Source: Apibacter sp. B3706
Lineage (GTDB): Bacteria; Bacteroidota; Bacteroidia; Flavobacteriales; Weeksellaceae
Length of the DNA: 64,000 bases
Assembly (NCBI RefSeq): GCF_011082725.1
Contig: NZ_CP049715.1
Coordinates: 682,001 to 746,000 of the forward strand
Direction: 5' to 3'
The position numbers and the translations under genes are program-made. Positions 54,875 to 64,000 of the stretch are shown in pieces (positions within the stretch are counted from its first letter, which is position 1; the number at the start of each line of letters is the position of its first letter). Below the pieces are notes generated by a model. That model had not been told where the DNA came from, searched no databases, and saw only the letters and a program-made list of their open reading frames with translations.

Positions 54875-54905
54875 AAGCCCTAGCTCGTTTAGGGCTTTAC
54901 TTTTC
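54875..54905 (+). terminator. Terminator after the DUF2795 gene
   Basis: AAGCCCTA (54875-54882) with TAGGGCTT (54890-54897), followed by a mildly T-rich tail. Confidence 0.7.
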
Positions 54906-54935
54906 ATAGTTCATACTAAAAAAGCTTTTTTTTAG

Positions 54936-54943
54936 TACATTTG
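54936..54943 (+). promoter_or_regulatory. Promoter -7 box of secA
   Basis: TACATTTG, consensus, 23 bases before the secA ATG. Confidence 0.55.
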
Positions 54944-54966
54944 TACGTACAAATTAATTACATATA

Positions 54967-57900
54967 ATGAATATATTAAATTCAGTCCTCAAATTATTTA
55001 TTGGGGATAAACATAAAAAAGATCTTGCACAATTAAATAAATATCTGGACAAAATTAAAAAGGAAGAAGAAAGTATTTCTTCTTTATCTTTTGATGATCT
55101 AAGATTTAAAACCATTGAGTTTAAAGAAAAAATATCTCAAGCAACTTTTGATCTTAAAAATAAAATTGCAGAATTAAAAGAACAAACTCAAAATGTTGAT
55201 AATATAGACGAAAAAGAGCGATTATACAGCGAGATTGAGAAATTTGAGAAGGAATCCTATGAAGTTGAAGAAAGAATATTGGAAGAAATACTTCCCCAAG
55301 CGTATGCTTTAATTAAAGAAACAGCCCGTCGATTTGCTGAAAACAACACTATTACCGTTACAGCCACCGATTTTGATAAAACATTGGCATTAACTAAAGA
55401 GTATGTTACCATTGAAGGAGATAAAGCCGTATGGAGAAATTATTGGAATGCGGCGGGTAAAGAAGTAAAATGGGACATGATTCATTATGATGTTCAGTAT
55501 ATAGGGGGAACGGTATTACATCAAGGAAAAATTGCTGAAATGGCAACCGGTGAGGGAAAAACGTTAGTAGGAACACTTCCTATGTATTTGAATGCTCTAC
55601 CGGGACGTGGAGTTCATGTAGTAACAGTTAATGATTATTTAGCAAAACGGGACTCCGCATGGATGGCTCCTTTGTTTGAATTTCATGGATTAAAAGTAGA
55701 TTGTATTGATAACCATCAACCCAATTCTGAATCTCGAAGACAAGCTTATCTTGCTGATATTACTTACGGAACTAATAATGAATTTGGATTCGATTATTTA
55801 CGTGACAATATGGCAAATTCTCCAAATGACTTAGTTCAAAGAGAACTTAATTATGCCATTGTCGATGAGGTAGATTCCGTTCTAGTAGATGATGCACGTA
55901 CGCCATTAATTATATCCGGTCCGGTACCTCAAGGAGATAAACAAGAATATCAGGAATTAAAACCGGTTGTTGAAACCATTTTTACGGCTCAAAAAAATGA
56001 AATTTCAAAATTATTTCAGGAAGCAAAACAATTAATAGCTTCAGGAGATAAAAAAGAAGGAGGTTATAAATTATATCAAGTATATAGAGGATTACCTAAA
56101 CATAAGCCTTTAATTAAATACCTTTCAGAAGAAGGGAACAAAGCTATTTTGTTAAAAGCAGAAGCTTATTTTATATCGGATAATAACCGAATGATGCCTG
56201 AGGCAGATAAAGATTTATATTTTTCAATTGATGAAAAAAATAATCAGGTGGAACTTACCGATAAAGGAATTGAATTTTTGTCAAAAGGAAATTCCGATCC
56301 TAACTTTTTTGTATTAGAAGATTTAGGAACTGTATTTGCCGATATTGAAAATAAAAACTTATCCAAAGAAGAAGAACATAAAGAAAAAGAAGAATTCTTA
56401 CGATACTTTGCTATCAAATCCGAACGTATTCATTCTTTAAGTCAGTTGCTCAAGGCATATACTTTGTTTGAGAAAGATGTAGAATATGTTGTAATTGACG
56501 GACAAGTTAAAATTGTTGACGAACAGACCGGACGTATTATGGAAGGGCGTCGTTATTCTGATGGATTGCATCAAGCTTTAGAAGCTAAAGAAAATGTAAA
56601 AGTCGAAGCAGCAACACAAACATTTGCTACAATTACTTTACAGAATTACTTTAGAATGTATAATAAATTGGCAGGTATGACCGGTACTGCCGAAACGGAA
56701 GCCGGAGAATTTTGGGAAATATATAAATTAGATGTAGTGGTTATTCCTACCAACAAACCTGTAATTAGAAACGACCAACAAGATTTAGTTTATAAAACCA
56801 ACAGAGAAAAATTCAATGCCGTTTTAAATGAGGTGATACGTTTATCTCAAGAAGATAAAAGACCGGTATTAGTGGGGACTACTTCTGTAGAAATTTCCGA
56901 ATTATTAAGCAAAGCTTTAAAATTAAGAAAAATACCGCATAATGTATTGAATGCAAAATTACATAAAAAAGAAGCAGACATTGTTGCAGAAGCGGGAAAT
57001 CCGGGAGTAGTAACTATTGCTACCAATATGGCAGGAAGGGGTACCGACATTAAGTTGACGGATGAAGTTAAAGCCGCAGGAGGGTTAGCTATTATTGGTA
57101 CGGAAAGACACGATTCTAGACGGGTAGACAGACAGTTAAGAGGTCGTGCCGGTCGTCAGGGAGATCCGGGATCTTCTCAATTCTATGTTTCTCTAGAGGA
57201 TAATTTAATGCGTTTATTCGGTTCTGATCGAATAGCTAAAATGATGGATCGATTAGGGCATAAGGAAGGAGATGTAATTCAACATTCTATGATCACTAAC
57301 TCTATTGAAAGAGCTCAGAAAAAAGTTGAAGAAAATAACTTTGGAATTCGTAAAAGATTGTTGGAATATGACGATGTAATGAATAAACAAAGGGAAGTAA
57401 TTTACAGCAGACGTAAAAATGCTCTTTTTGGTGAGAAGTTAAGTATCGATATCGCTAACATGATTTATGATACTGCTGCTTTATTAGTAAGAGACAATAA
57501 ACAAGATAAAAACTATAAAAATTTTGAGTTTGAGTTAGCAACAGTGTTTGCTATGGATACTCCTGTAGATGAAGCAGAGTTTAACAGATTATCTGAAAAA
57601 GAACTTGTTGATAAAGTTTTTGAACAAGCAGAAGCTTATTATAAAGAAAAATTAGAAAATACGGCACAACAGTTGTATCCTATCATATCTAACGTCTTTT
57701 TAGCAAGAGGAAACACATTTAAAAATATTTCCGTTCCTTTTACTGACGGTACAAAAGTATTAAATGTAACCACCAATTTAGAAGATGCTTACAATTCTGA
57801 AGGAAAAGCTTTATTAAAAGACTTTGAAAAAGGAATTACTTTAGCATTAATAGATGAAAATTGGAAAGAACATTTAAGAGAGATGGATGAATTAAGAAAG

Positions 57901-58299
57901 TCTGTACAATCTGCCGTTTACGAACAAAAAGATCCGTTGGTTATTTATAAACAAGAATCCTTTGCTTTATTTAGGGATATGTTAGATAAAACCAATAAAG
58001 AAATTATATCTTTCTTGTTCAAAGGAGGTTTACCATCTGAACCTGAAGAATCAAAAATAGAACAAGCTCGTGAAGTAAAACAAAAAGTAGTTGAGAGCAG
58101 AGAATTTGTTGAAAACGATGAAAAACAGACTCAAGAAAAGCCGGTTTCCGAACCATTACGTGTAAACAAGATCGGAAGAAATGAAATGGTACATGTGCGT
58201 AATTTGAGAACCGGAGAAGTTAAATCTTTGAAATTTAAACAAGCGCAAAGTCTTATAGAGGAGGGAAGTTGGATATTGGTTGATCAAGAGGATGAATAA
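54967..58299 (+). CDS. secA: Preprotein translocase ATPase SecA
   Basis: An 1110-residue motor that drives precursor proteins through SecYEG. Walker A is MATGEGKT (residues 192-199), Walker [19 protein letters not shown] (about 297), and [10 protein letters not shown] plus [17 protein letters not shown] are the second-half motifs. It is some 200 residues longer than the E. coli protein, with extra sequence in the N-terminal helical part and after DDARTPL. The C-terminus ends in [20 protein letters not shown] and lacks the Cys-rich zinc finger, as usual in Bacteroidota. Confidence 0.97.
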   Translation: MNILNSVLKLFIGDKHKKDLAQLNKYLDKIKKEEESISSLSFDDLRFKTIEFKEKISQATFDLKNKIAELKEQTQNVDNIDEKERLYSEIEKFEKESYEVEERILEEILPQAYALIKETARRFAENNTITVTATDFDKTLALTKEYVTIEGDKAVWRNYWNAAGKEVKWDMIHYDVQYIGGTVLHQGKIAEMATGEGKTLVGTLPMYLNALPGRGVHVVTVNDYLAKRDSAWMAPLFEFHGLKVDCIDNHQPNSESRRQAYLADITYGTNNEFGFDYLRDNMANSPNDLVQRELNYAIVDEVDSVLVDDARTPLIISGPVPQGDKQEYQELKPVVETIFTAQKNEISKLFQEAKQLIASGDKKEGGYKLYQVYRGLPKHKPLIKYLSEEGNKAILLKAEAYFISDNNRMMPEADKDLYFSIDEKNNQVELTDKGIEFLSKGNSDPNFFVLEDLGTVFADIENKNLSKEEEHKEKEEFLRYFAIKSERIHSLSQLLKAYTLFEKDVEYVVIDGQVKIVDEQTGRIMEGRRYSDGLHQALEAKENVKVEAATQTFATITLQNYFRMYNKLAGMTGTAETEAGEFWEIYKLDVVVIPTNKPVIRNDQQDLVYKTNREKFNAVLNEVIRLSQEDKRPVLVGTTSVEISELLSKALKLRKIPHNVLNAKLHKKEADIVAEAGNPGVVTIATNMAGRGTDIKLTDEVKAAGGLAIIGTERHDSRRVDRQLRGRAGRQGDPGSSQFYVSLEDNLMRLFGSDRIAKMMDRLGHKEGDVIQHSMITNSIERAQKKVEENNFGIRKRLLEYDDVMNKQREVIYSRRKNALFGEKLSIDIANMIYDTAALLVRDNKQDKNYKNFEFELATVFAMDTPVDEAEFNRLSEKELVDKVFEQAEAYYKEKLENTAQQLYPIISNVFLARGNTFKNISVPFTDGTKVLNVTTNLEDAYNSEGKALLKDFEKGITLALIDENWKEHLREMDELRKSVQSAVYEQKDPLVIYKQESFALFRDMLDKTNKEIISFLFKGGLPSEPEESKIEQAREVKQKVVESREFVENDEKQTQEKPVSEPLRVNKIGRNEMVHVRNLRTGEVKSLKFKQAQSLIEEGSWILVDQEDE

Positions 58300-58325
58300 C
58301 CTCTAAAAAATATTATAACATTGAG

Positions 58326-58360
58326 CCGGAATAATAAAAAATTATTATTCCGGTTTTTTA
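58326..58360 (+). terminator. Terminator of secA
   Basis: CCGGAATAATA (58326-58336) with TATTATTCCGG (58343-58353), then six T. Confidence 0.9.
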
Positions 58361-58393
58361 TAAAAAAAATTAAAACCTAAATGCATATTTAGC

Positions 58394-59263
58394 ATGAAAT
58401 CATTAGCAGAAATTAGAAACGAGTTTATTAAAAATCTTTCTTCGCAATATACACTTAAAGAAATAGATATTATTTTTTATGCGTTGGCAGAAACATATTT
58501 GCATAAAGATAAAATTACCTTAAAATTAGGATTGGATGAAATGCAAGAAGATTCTCAAATAAAGCCTACACTTTTTCAAACAGCCTTATTTCATTTAATT
58601 AGCGGTATGCCTTATCAATATGTGGTAGGTTATACGGAATTTTACGGCTGTAAAATTTCTGTAAATCCCCATGTGTTGATTCCCAGACCGGAAACAGAAG
58701 AATTGGTATCTTGGATTTGTAATGACTTTGAAAATAAAAATGAAGAGTTGAATATCATTGATTTATGTTCCGGAAGTGGATGTATTGCTATTGCATTAGC
58801 TAAAAACTTAAAAGCAAAAGTATCTGCTCTTGAAATTGACGAAAAGGCTATAAATTTGGCCAAAAAAAATGCAGAAAGCAATCAAGTACAGGTAGATTTT
58901 ATACAGTCTGATTTACTTAATACGGGTCACCTAATAAAGAATACTGAAAAGTATGATATTATTGTATCCAATCCTCCCTACATCAGAGAATATGAAAAAG
59001 AAGGTATGGAGAGTAGGGTAGTCAATCATGAACCATCCAAGGCCTTGTTTGTACCGGACGATGATCCATTGGTTTTTTACAGGAGTATAATAGATTTTTC
59101 ACTAAAAAACATGAAACCACAAGGAAGAATATATGTTGAAATTAATCAAGATTTAGGAGAAAAAACCAGACAACTGTTTTTGGAATACTTTAATTACGTA
59201 GAGTTAAAACAAGATATATCCGGTAATTTTAGGATGATTAAGGCTAAAGAGATAGCTTTTTAA
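58394..59263 (+). CDS. prmC: Release factor glutamine methyltransferase
   Basis: A 289-residue SAM-dependent enzyme that methylates the Gln of the GGQ loop in release factors. LIPRPETEELVSWI, the SAM motif IDLCSGSGCIAIALA and the glutamine-binding NPPYI (Asn193-Tyr196) are all intact. Length is normal. Single gene after the secA terminator. Confidence 0.96.
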   Translation: MKSLAEIRNEFIKNLSSQYTLKEIDIIFYALAETYLHKDKITLKLGLDEMQEDSQIKPTLFQTALFHLISGMPYQYVVGYTEFYGCKISVNPHVLIPRPETEELVSWICNDFENKNEELNIIDLCSGSGCIAIALAKNLKAKVSALEIDEKAINLAKKNAESNQVQVDFIQSDLLNTGHLIKNTEKYDIIVSNPPYIREYEKEGMESRVVNHEPSKALFVPDDDPLVFYRSIIDFSLKNMKPQGRIYVEINQDLGEKTRQLFLEYFNYVELKQDISGNFRMIKAKEIAF

Positions 59264-59608
59264 ATAAGTAAGTATATAGTGTGTAATTGTATTAAAAAAG
59301 TTAAAATATCTATTTTTGAAGTAGCATTTCATTTTCCATCAAAATTCATCATCGCAGGTTCTTAGTCAGCCAAAGTCATAGAACGTTCTTTTTCTTAAAT
59401 AGTAAGATTAGATCTTCCTGCCTTTTCCAAACCTTACTTTTATAAGAATATAATGTTAATAATTAATATATATTAATATAGATAGTGTAAATGTTTGGCA
59501 CAATTATTTTATTTACAGTAAATAAGGTTAAAAACTTAATCTTTGTCATTACTATTTAGATACAAAAGTGTAGTTTTTATCTGACAAAATTTATTGTAAA
59601 TTTGAATT
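59264..59608. other. 345-bp gap with an anomalous less-AT-rich core
   Basis: About 59318-59436 is visibly richer in G and C than the rest and pyrimidine-rich on the plus strand. Neither strand gives an unbroken frame; on the minus strand fragments such as EKERSMTLAD are interrupted by stops. It includes the 10-bp palindrome AGAACGTTCT at 59380-59389. Decayed gene or small RNA; unresolved. Confidence 0.4.
59597..59604 (+). promoter_or_regulatory. -7 box immediately before bshC
   Basis: TAAATTTG, consensus, ending 4 bases before the GTG start, so the mRNA would be leaderless or nearly so. Confidence 0.45.
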
Positions 59609-61207
59609 GTGAAAAATCAGATTAACATTGCCGATATTCCCGGAAATTCTCAATTAATTAAAGATTATATAACTAAGGAGGAAAAAATCGCATCTTTTTA
59701 TGGAAGAAATTTATCACCTGAATCTTTACTTATACAGGCTAGAGAAAAAATTTCCAATTATAAACACAGGGAAAAGTTAATTGATGAATTGCAACGACAG
59801 TTAAAAAATTTACAATTGTCTGAAAAGCAAACAATCAATCTAAAAAATCTTAGTTTAGCGAATTCAATAACCATCACAACCGGGCATCAACTAAATTTAA
59901 TGACCGGTCCGTTATATTTCATCTATAAAATTTTACAGGTAATAAAATTATGTGATACGATGAATGACAGACAAGAGGAATTTAAATTTATTCCAATTTT
60001 CTGGATGGCTACGGAAGATCATGATTTTGAGGAAATAAATCATTTTAATTTTAATAGAGAATTTATAAGTTGGAATGAGAAACATCATGATTATGTAGGT
60101 GAAATTTCAACCGGTGGATTAAAAACTGTCTTATCCGATTTTTATGAAGAATTGAAATATTATCCTTTTGGAAAGGAATTAAGAAAGATTATTGAAAAAT
60201 CCTATTATACCGCGGATAATCTTTCAGATGCCACTCGAATTTTAGTTCATGAATTGTTTAAAGAATATGGTCTATTGTTTATAGATGGAAATACAGAATC
60301 TTTAAAAAAATTGTTTATACCGTTTATTAAAGATGATATCAAGGAAAAAAAATCTTTCCGAATCATTTCAAAAACAATCGAAAAATTAAAATCGAATCAT
60401 TATAAAATACAAGTAAATCCAAGAAAAATTAATTTTTTTTATCATAAAAATAAAGAAAGAAACCGTATAGATGAAACCAATGGTAAATATTATATTTTAG
60501 GAAGCTGTAAAAATTTTAGTGAAGTTGAAATACTGGAAGAAATAGATAAACATCCCGAAAATTTCAGTCCCAATGCATTAATGAGACCGGTGTATCAGGA
60601 AGTCATATTGCCTAACGTTGCCTATATTGGTGGAAATGCAGAAATTGCATATTGGATGGAACTTAAAGATTATTTTTCTGAACAAAATATTCCTTTTCCT
60701 ATATTGGTACCAAGAAATTCTTTTTTATTGATTAATGACAATCAAGAAAAAAGAATGAAAAGACTTTCTTTGAATATCAATCATTTATTTCTTCCTAAAG
60801 AACAAACTATTAATACCCTAGTAATTCAAAATTCATCCTATATATTTGATTTTGCAAAGTACGAAAGTCGTTTAAAAGTTATTTTCGATGATTTATTGAA
60901 AGAATCTGCCAATACAGATCCTAGTTGGAAAAATATGATTTTGGCTCAAAAGAAAAAGCAGCTCAATGGGTTGGAAAAAATAAACAAACGTTTTTATAAA
61001 GCAAATAGATTAAAACATAAAGAAATTGTTTACAATTTTGAAAAATTATATGAAGAATTATTTCCTGAAGGTAGTTGGCAGGAAAGGGTCTACAATTTTT
61101 CATTTTATTATGCCACAATGGGATCTGAATTTTTAGCTCGAATATATAATGAAATCAAAGAATTTCAAAATATTGTAACAGTATTTAATTTAGAAAAAGG
61201 GAAATAA
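59609..61207 (+). CDS. bshC: Bacillithiol synthase (cysteine-adding enzyme)
   Basis: A 532-residue enzyme that attaches cysteine to glucosaminyl-malate to form bacillithiol, the low-molecular-weight thiol of Firmicutes and many Bacteroidota. ITTGHQLNLMTGPLYFIYK and FIPIFWMATEDHDFEEINHF are the signature blocks, and VAYIGGNAEIAYWMELKDYF comes from the middle. The start is GTG at 59609; no in-frame ATG is available. bshA and bshB are not here. Confidence 0.94.
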   Translation: MKNQINIADIPGNSQLIKDYITKEEKIASFYGRNLSPESLLIQAREKISNYKHREKLIDELQRQLKNLQLSEKQTINLKNLSLANSITITTGHQLNLMTGPLYFIYKILQVIKLCDTMNDRQEEFKFIPIFWMATEDHDFEEINHFNFNREFISWNEKHHDYVGEISTGGLKTVLSDFYEELKYYPFGKELRKIIEKSYYTADNLSDATRILVHELFKEYGLLFIDGNTESLKKLFIPFIKDDIKEKKSFRIISKTIEKLKSNHYKIQVNPRKINFFYHKNKERNRIDETNGKYYILGSCKNFSEVEILEEIDKHPENFSPNALMRPVYQEVILPNVAYIGGNAEIAYWMELKDYFSEQNIPFPILVPRNSFLLINDNQEKRMKRLSLNINHLFLPKEQTINTLVIQNSSYIFDFAKYESRLKVIFDDLLKESANTDPSWKNMILAQKKKQLNGLEKINKRFYKANRLKHKEIVYNFEKLYEELFPEGSWQERVYNFSFYYATMGSEFLARIYNEIKEFQNIVTVFNLEKGK

Positions 61208-61217
61208 ATAATTTAAT

Positions 61218-61225
61218 TACATTTG
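61218..61225 (+). promoter_or_regulatory. Promoter -7 box of the LysM gene
   Basis: TACATTTG, consensus. It contains the TTG at 61223, ruling that out as a start and favouring the ATG at 61244. Confidence 0.55.
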
Positions 61226-61243
61226 CAACAAAGTTATTTAGAA

Positions 61244-62977
61244 ATGAAAAAGCAATTTAATACGCTGCTATTATTATTTATAAGTTCCTTGATGCTTTCG
61301 CAACAGCAAAAACATACTGTTATGGCGAAAGAAACGCTTTATGGGTTAAGTAAAAAATACAATGTTTCCATTGATGATTTAAAAAAAGTAAATCCTCAAT
61401 TAAACAGCCGTACGCTTCAGATAGGGGAAATACTTAATATACCGGATAAAAAAGCTTCTTCTAAAGCGAATGAATATTTAACTTCCAACACTGCTAATAA
61501 CACACAAAATATAGAAAATACACAAAACTTGGATTATTTTTATATTACCGTTGAGCCTAAACAAACGTTGTACGGATTAAGTAAAAAGTATCATACTACA
61601 ATTAAAAGCATAATAGCCCTTAATCCGGCTATGGATAAGAACGGTCCCAAAATCGGTGAAATTTTAAAAATTCCTGCCAATTCCTCATTGGAAAATTCAA
61701 ATGCTTATAATCATGTTTATAGTGATGATAAAAAGGATCAGGAAGAATTAAAAATAAATAATTCAGATTCAAAAGAAGAAATCAACATAAAAGATAAAAA
61801 AGAGTTAACTTCAGCAAAAGATGATCCAATAGAAACTAATAAAAAAGAAAATATTGAAAATCAGAATGATAAAGAATCTGATATCTTAAGTAAGAATAAA
61901 TTACCTGAAAATGGTTTACAGAATGATGCTAAAGATCAATCATCAAGTCAAGCCGATAGTGAATTTAGAAAAGACGGAGTAAATGTGGTTTTATTTTTAC
62001 CTTTCCATACCGGAGAATCTTCCGTTAATCCGGAAAGACGTATAGCTACTCAATTTTATTCTGGAGTCAAACTTGCACTGGATTCTTTGTCCAATAGAGG
62101 AAAAAGAGTTCATGTAAAAATATTTGACACAAGTAATGATAATAAATTCAGAGAAATTGTAAATACCTATGATTTTTCGAATACCAATCTTATAATAGGC
62201 CCTTTATTTAAATCGAACTTATTGACCCTAGCAGATAAAATTAAAAAAATTCCGATAATTTCTCCATTTTCTTCCAGCGATGACCTAGATGAACACGAAA
62301 ATTTAATTTTATACAATACAAAAGATCAAATATTAGCTGAAAAAGTAACTGATGAAATGTTAAAAAAATATTCCAACGAAAAAATATATATAGTATATGA
62401 TGAGGAACATTTTAAAACGGCTCAATTTATTCAATCATTAATTAAAGATAGAAAAAATAATGCTGAAGTAATTTTAACTAAAAATGCAGAAGATATTAAA
62501 CCGGATCAGAATTTAGTTACTGAAGAATATAATAAAATTTATGCCCTATTAATTTCAAATCAAGATCCGGTAATAAATAAATATTTAGATACGATAACTA
62601 GTTTTGAAACTAATCAAGTACAACCTATTTCTTTATTTTACTCTTCTTTGTTTGATAATAAAAAATACGAAGAAAAACTTATAAATTTCGGATTGTTATA
62701 TTTAGATACAAATTATGTAAATGAATTTGGTTTTAATGAACAAAAAATGATGAATTTATATAAGAAAAAATATTGTCATATGCCGGATAAATATGCTATT
62801 ACCGGTTTTGATGTAACCTATGATATTTTGAGTCGTGTTGATGAAAAAGGGAATTTATCTAACGCAATTATGAAAGCTGAAAGTAAACAAGTCAGCAATA
62901 AATATTCTTTTAGAAGAATAAATAAAAATGGAGCTTGGGTTAATCAAGAAGCTAGAATTATTCAATTATTAAAATAA
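61244..62977 (+). CDS. Secreted protein with two LysM domains and a periplasmic-binding fold
   Basis: The ATG at 61244 gives 577 residues with a clean signal peptide (KKQFNTLLLLFISSLMLSQ). Two LysM modules follow: HTVMAKETLYGLSKKYNVSI (about 24-67) and FYITVEPKQTLYGLSKKYHT (about 100-145), which bind peptidoglycan. A low-complexity Lys/Asp/Glu/Asn linker leads to a type 1 periplasmic-binding-like domain (GVNVVLFLPFHTGES, IIGPLFKSNL, YAITGFDVTYDILSRV). The combination recurs in Bacteroidota; the ligand is unknown. It probably tethers a sensor or transporter aid to the wall. Confidence 0.87.
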   Translation: MKKQFNTLLLLFISSLMLSQQQKHTVMAKETLYGLSKKYNVSIDDLKKVNPQLNSRTLQIGEILNIPDKKASSKANEYLTSNTANNTQNIENTQNLDYFYITVEPKQTLYGLSKKYHTTIKSIIALNPAMDKNGPKIGEILKIPANSSLENSNAYNHVYSDDKKDQEELKINNSDSKEEINIKDKKELTSAKDDPIETNKKENIENQNDKESDILSKNKLPENGLQNDAKDQSSSQADSEFRKDGVNVVLFLPFHTGESSVNPERRIATQFYSGVKLALDSLSNRGKRVHVKIFDTSNDNKFREIVNTYDFSNTNLIIGPLFKSNLLTLADKIKKIPIISPFSSSDDLDEHENLILYNTKDQILAEKVTDEMLKKYSNEKIYIVYDEEHFKTAQFIQSLIKDRKNNAEVILTKNAEDIKPDQNLVTEEYNKIYALLISNQDPVINKYLDTITSFETNQVQPISLFYSSLFDNKKYEEKLINFGLLYLDTNYVNEFGFNEQKMMNLYKKKYCHMPDKYAITGFDVTYDILSRVDEKGNLSNAIMKAESKQVSNKYSFRRINKNGAWVNQEARIIQLLK

Positions 62978-63033
62978 CTTAGAACAAACAAAATTACATT
63001 TAACAATAAAATACTTAATATTAAAAAAAATTA

Positions 63034-63921
63034 ATGAATTCATTAGTATTTCCCGGACAGGGTTCTCAGTTCCCAGGCATGGGAAAAGAAATATATGAGA
63101 GCAGAGCTGATATTAAAGAAATGATGAACTCTGCTAATGATATATTAGGGTTTAATATCATTGATATCATGTTTAAGGGAACCGAAGAACAACTAAAACA
63201 AACAAAAGTAACACAACCTGCAATTTTTATCTATTCCATCGCTTCTGCTAAAGTTAATGAAAATGCCCGAATTGAAATGGTAGCAGGGCATTCCTTAGGA
63301 GAATTTTCTGCATTAGTTGGAAATGGAGTCCTGTCTTTTGATAACGGTTTAAAATTAGTTTACGAAAGAGCCTTGGCGATGCAAGAAGCTTGTGAAGAAA
63401 ATCCTTCTTCGATGGCAGCGGTTATAGGTTTAGATGATGAAACTGTCGAAAAGGTATGTCAGGAGATATCCTCTGAAAATAATATTGTAGTTCCGGCAAA
63501 TTATAATTGTCCGGGGCAATTGGTTATATCAGGACACACAGAGGCAGTTAAACAAGCTTGTGAAACTTTAAAAGAAAAAGGGGCTAAAAGAGCAATTTTG
63601 CTGCCTGTTAGCGGGGCTTTCCATTCACCACTTATGAAAAGTGCCGAGAAAAGATTAGAAGAAGTTATTCTTAAAACTAAATTTAATACACCCAGTGTCC
63701 CAATATATCAGAATTATACTAGTAAAGCTGTTACCAATATTGAGAAAATAAAAGAAAATCTTATTAAACAATTGACCTCTCCGGTAAACTGGACAAAAAT
63801 AATTCGTAACATGATACAAGATAATTGTTCGGTATTTACAGAAACCGGTCCGGGAAAGGTTTTACAAGGATTAATTAAAAAAATTGACAGTTCCGTTGAA
63901 GTTTCCTCACTTTCTAATTAA
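63034..63921 (+). CDS. fabD: Malonyl-CoA:ACP transacylase
   Basis: A 295-residue alpha/beta hydrolase-like enzyme that loads malonyl onto acyl carrier protein for fatty acid synthesis. LVFPGQGSQFPGMGKEIYES starts it, the nucleophile is Ser87 in GHSLGEFSA, and the partner His lies in SGAFHSPLM; FTETGPGKVLQGL closes the domain. A strong terminator follows. Confidence 0.97.
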   Translation: MNSLVFPGQGSQFPGMGKEIYESRADIKEMMNSANDILGFNIIDIMFKGTEEQLKQTKVTQPAIFIYSIASAKVNENARIEMVAGHSLGEFSALVGNGVLSFDNGLKLVYERALAMQEACEENPSSMAAVIGLDDETVEKVCQEISSENNIVVPANYNCPGQLVISGHTEAVKQACETLKEKGAKRAILLPVSGAFHSPLMKSAEKRLEEVILKTKFNTPSVPIYQNYTSKAVTNIEKIKENLIKQLTSPVNWTKIIRNMIQDNCSVFTETGPGKVLQGLIKKIDSSVEVSSLSN

Positions 63922-63941
63922 AAAAATTAAATAGAATACAA

Positions 63942-63975
63942 AAAAGAGATCTTATATTAAGATCTCTTTTTTTAT
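63942..63975 (+). terminator. Terminator of fabD
   Basis: AAAAGAGATCTTA (63942-63954) and TAAGATCTCTTTT (63958-63970) form a 13-bp perfect stem followed by more T. Confidence 0.9.
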
Positions 63976-64000
63976 GAAGAATATTTTTTAACGATAAATC

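Noticed and set aside
61223-61243. TTG at 61223 as the start of the LysM protein
   Set aside because: It is part of a consensus -7 box and would put seven extra residues before a normal signal peptide.
1-64000. CRISPR arrays, insertion sequences, integrases, rRNA and riboswitches
   Set aside because: I read for regular spaced repeats, transposase motifs, additional tRNA T-arms and known aptamer cores and saw none; only one tRNA is evident. A covariance-model scan could still find a diverged RNA.

Overview
The window reads as low-GC (roughly 30 percent GC by eye) chromosome of a Flavobacteriia-type Bacteroidota. Support comes from the recurrent promoter box TAnnTTTG, the near absence of Shine-Dalgarno sites, the fused LpxC/FabZ, the Bacteroidota-type omega subunit, PorX (type IX secretion control), BshC (bacillithiol), DUF4835, a mevalonate-pathway decarboxylase, and SecA with the variant C-terminus of this phylum. 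The gene set and base composition would fit a small-genome Weeksellaceae member such as Apibacter, but the genus is a guess.

Layout. 1-4040: the 3' end of a DegT-type aminotransferase, a cation-efflux CDF transporter with a small membrane partner, a MATE exporter and a small unknown ORF. 4060-10680 is the one clearly accessory region. It holds an unknown 94-residue protein divergent from an XRE regulator, an AT-rich gap with an orphan reading frame, an apparently intact type III restriction-modification pair (Mod, Res), and about 800 bp of wreckage. The wreckage is a decayed DUF262 (GmrS-like) gene followed by a second, broken copy of the XRE gene's 3' end. This region abuts the initiator tRNA gene (10816-10891). 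11287-15327: an operon of aminotransferase, MurB, LpxK and a membrane HhH protein. 15562-16633: a YtxH / holin-like / unknown envelope trio. 16739-20471: HU, MvaD with an NAD-dependent epimerase, and acyltransferase-3. 20720-22961: an AraC regulator with a metal-binding-like N-terminus, Rpe and a DAG kinase. 23278-27289: the 2-oxoglutarate dehydrogenase E1/E2 pair. 27388-31859: secreted S28/S37-like peptidase, PlsC-like acyltransferase, Mpl-like Mur ligase, NAD(P)H oxidoreductase.

32164-37179 is a tight minus-strand operon (BamD, RpoZ, CoaBC, DUF4835, RecN) followed upstream by DapA. 38302-43168 holds the acyl-CoA reductase divergent from ferredoxin, SerC, SerA-like and DUF1015 genes. 43248-46375 holds DUF4230, a thioredoxin-like lipoprotein and PorX. 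46433-53414 is a plus-strand run of HD phosphohydrolase, LpxD, LpxC/FabZ, LpxA, EF-P, a second LpxD and SucD, most of lipid A initiation in one place. The window closes with an outer-membrane barrel protein, DUF2795, SecA, PrmC, BshC, a LysM/periplasmic-binding protein and FabD.

Most of the window is ordinary backbone. I found no convincing wholly new system. The most unusual material is the remodelled defence island (intact type III R-M, dead DUF262, duplicated regulator tail, two uncharacterised small genes), a perfect 38-bp palindrome over a stop codon, and the HMA-like/AraC fusion.
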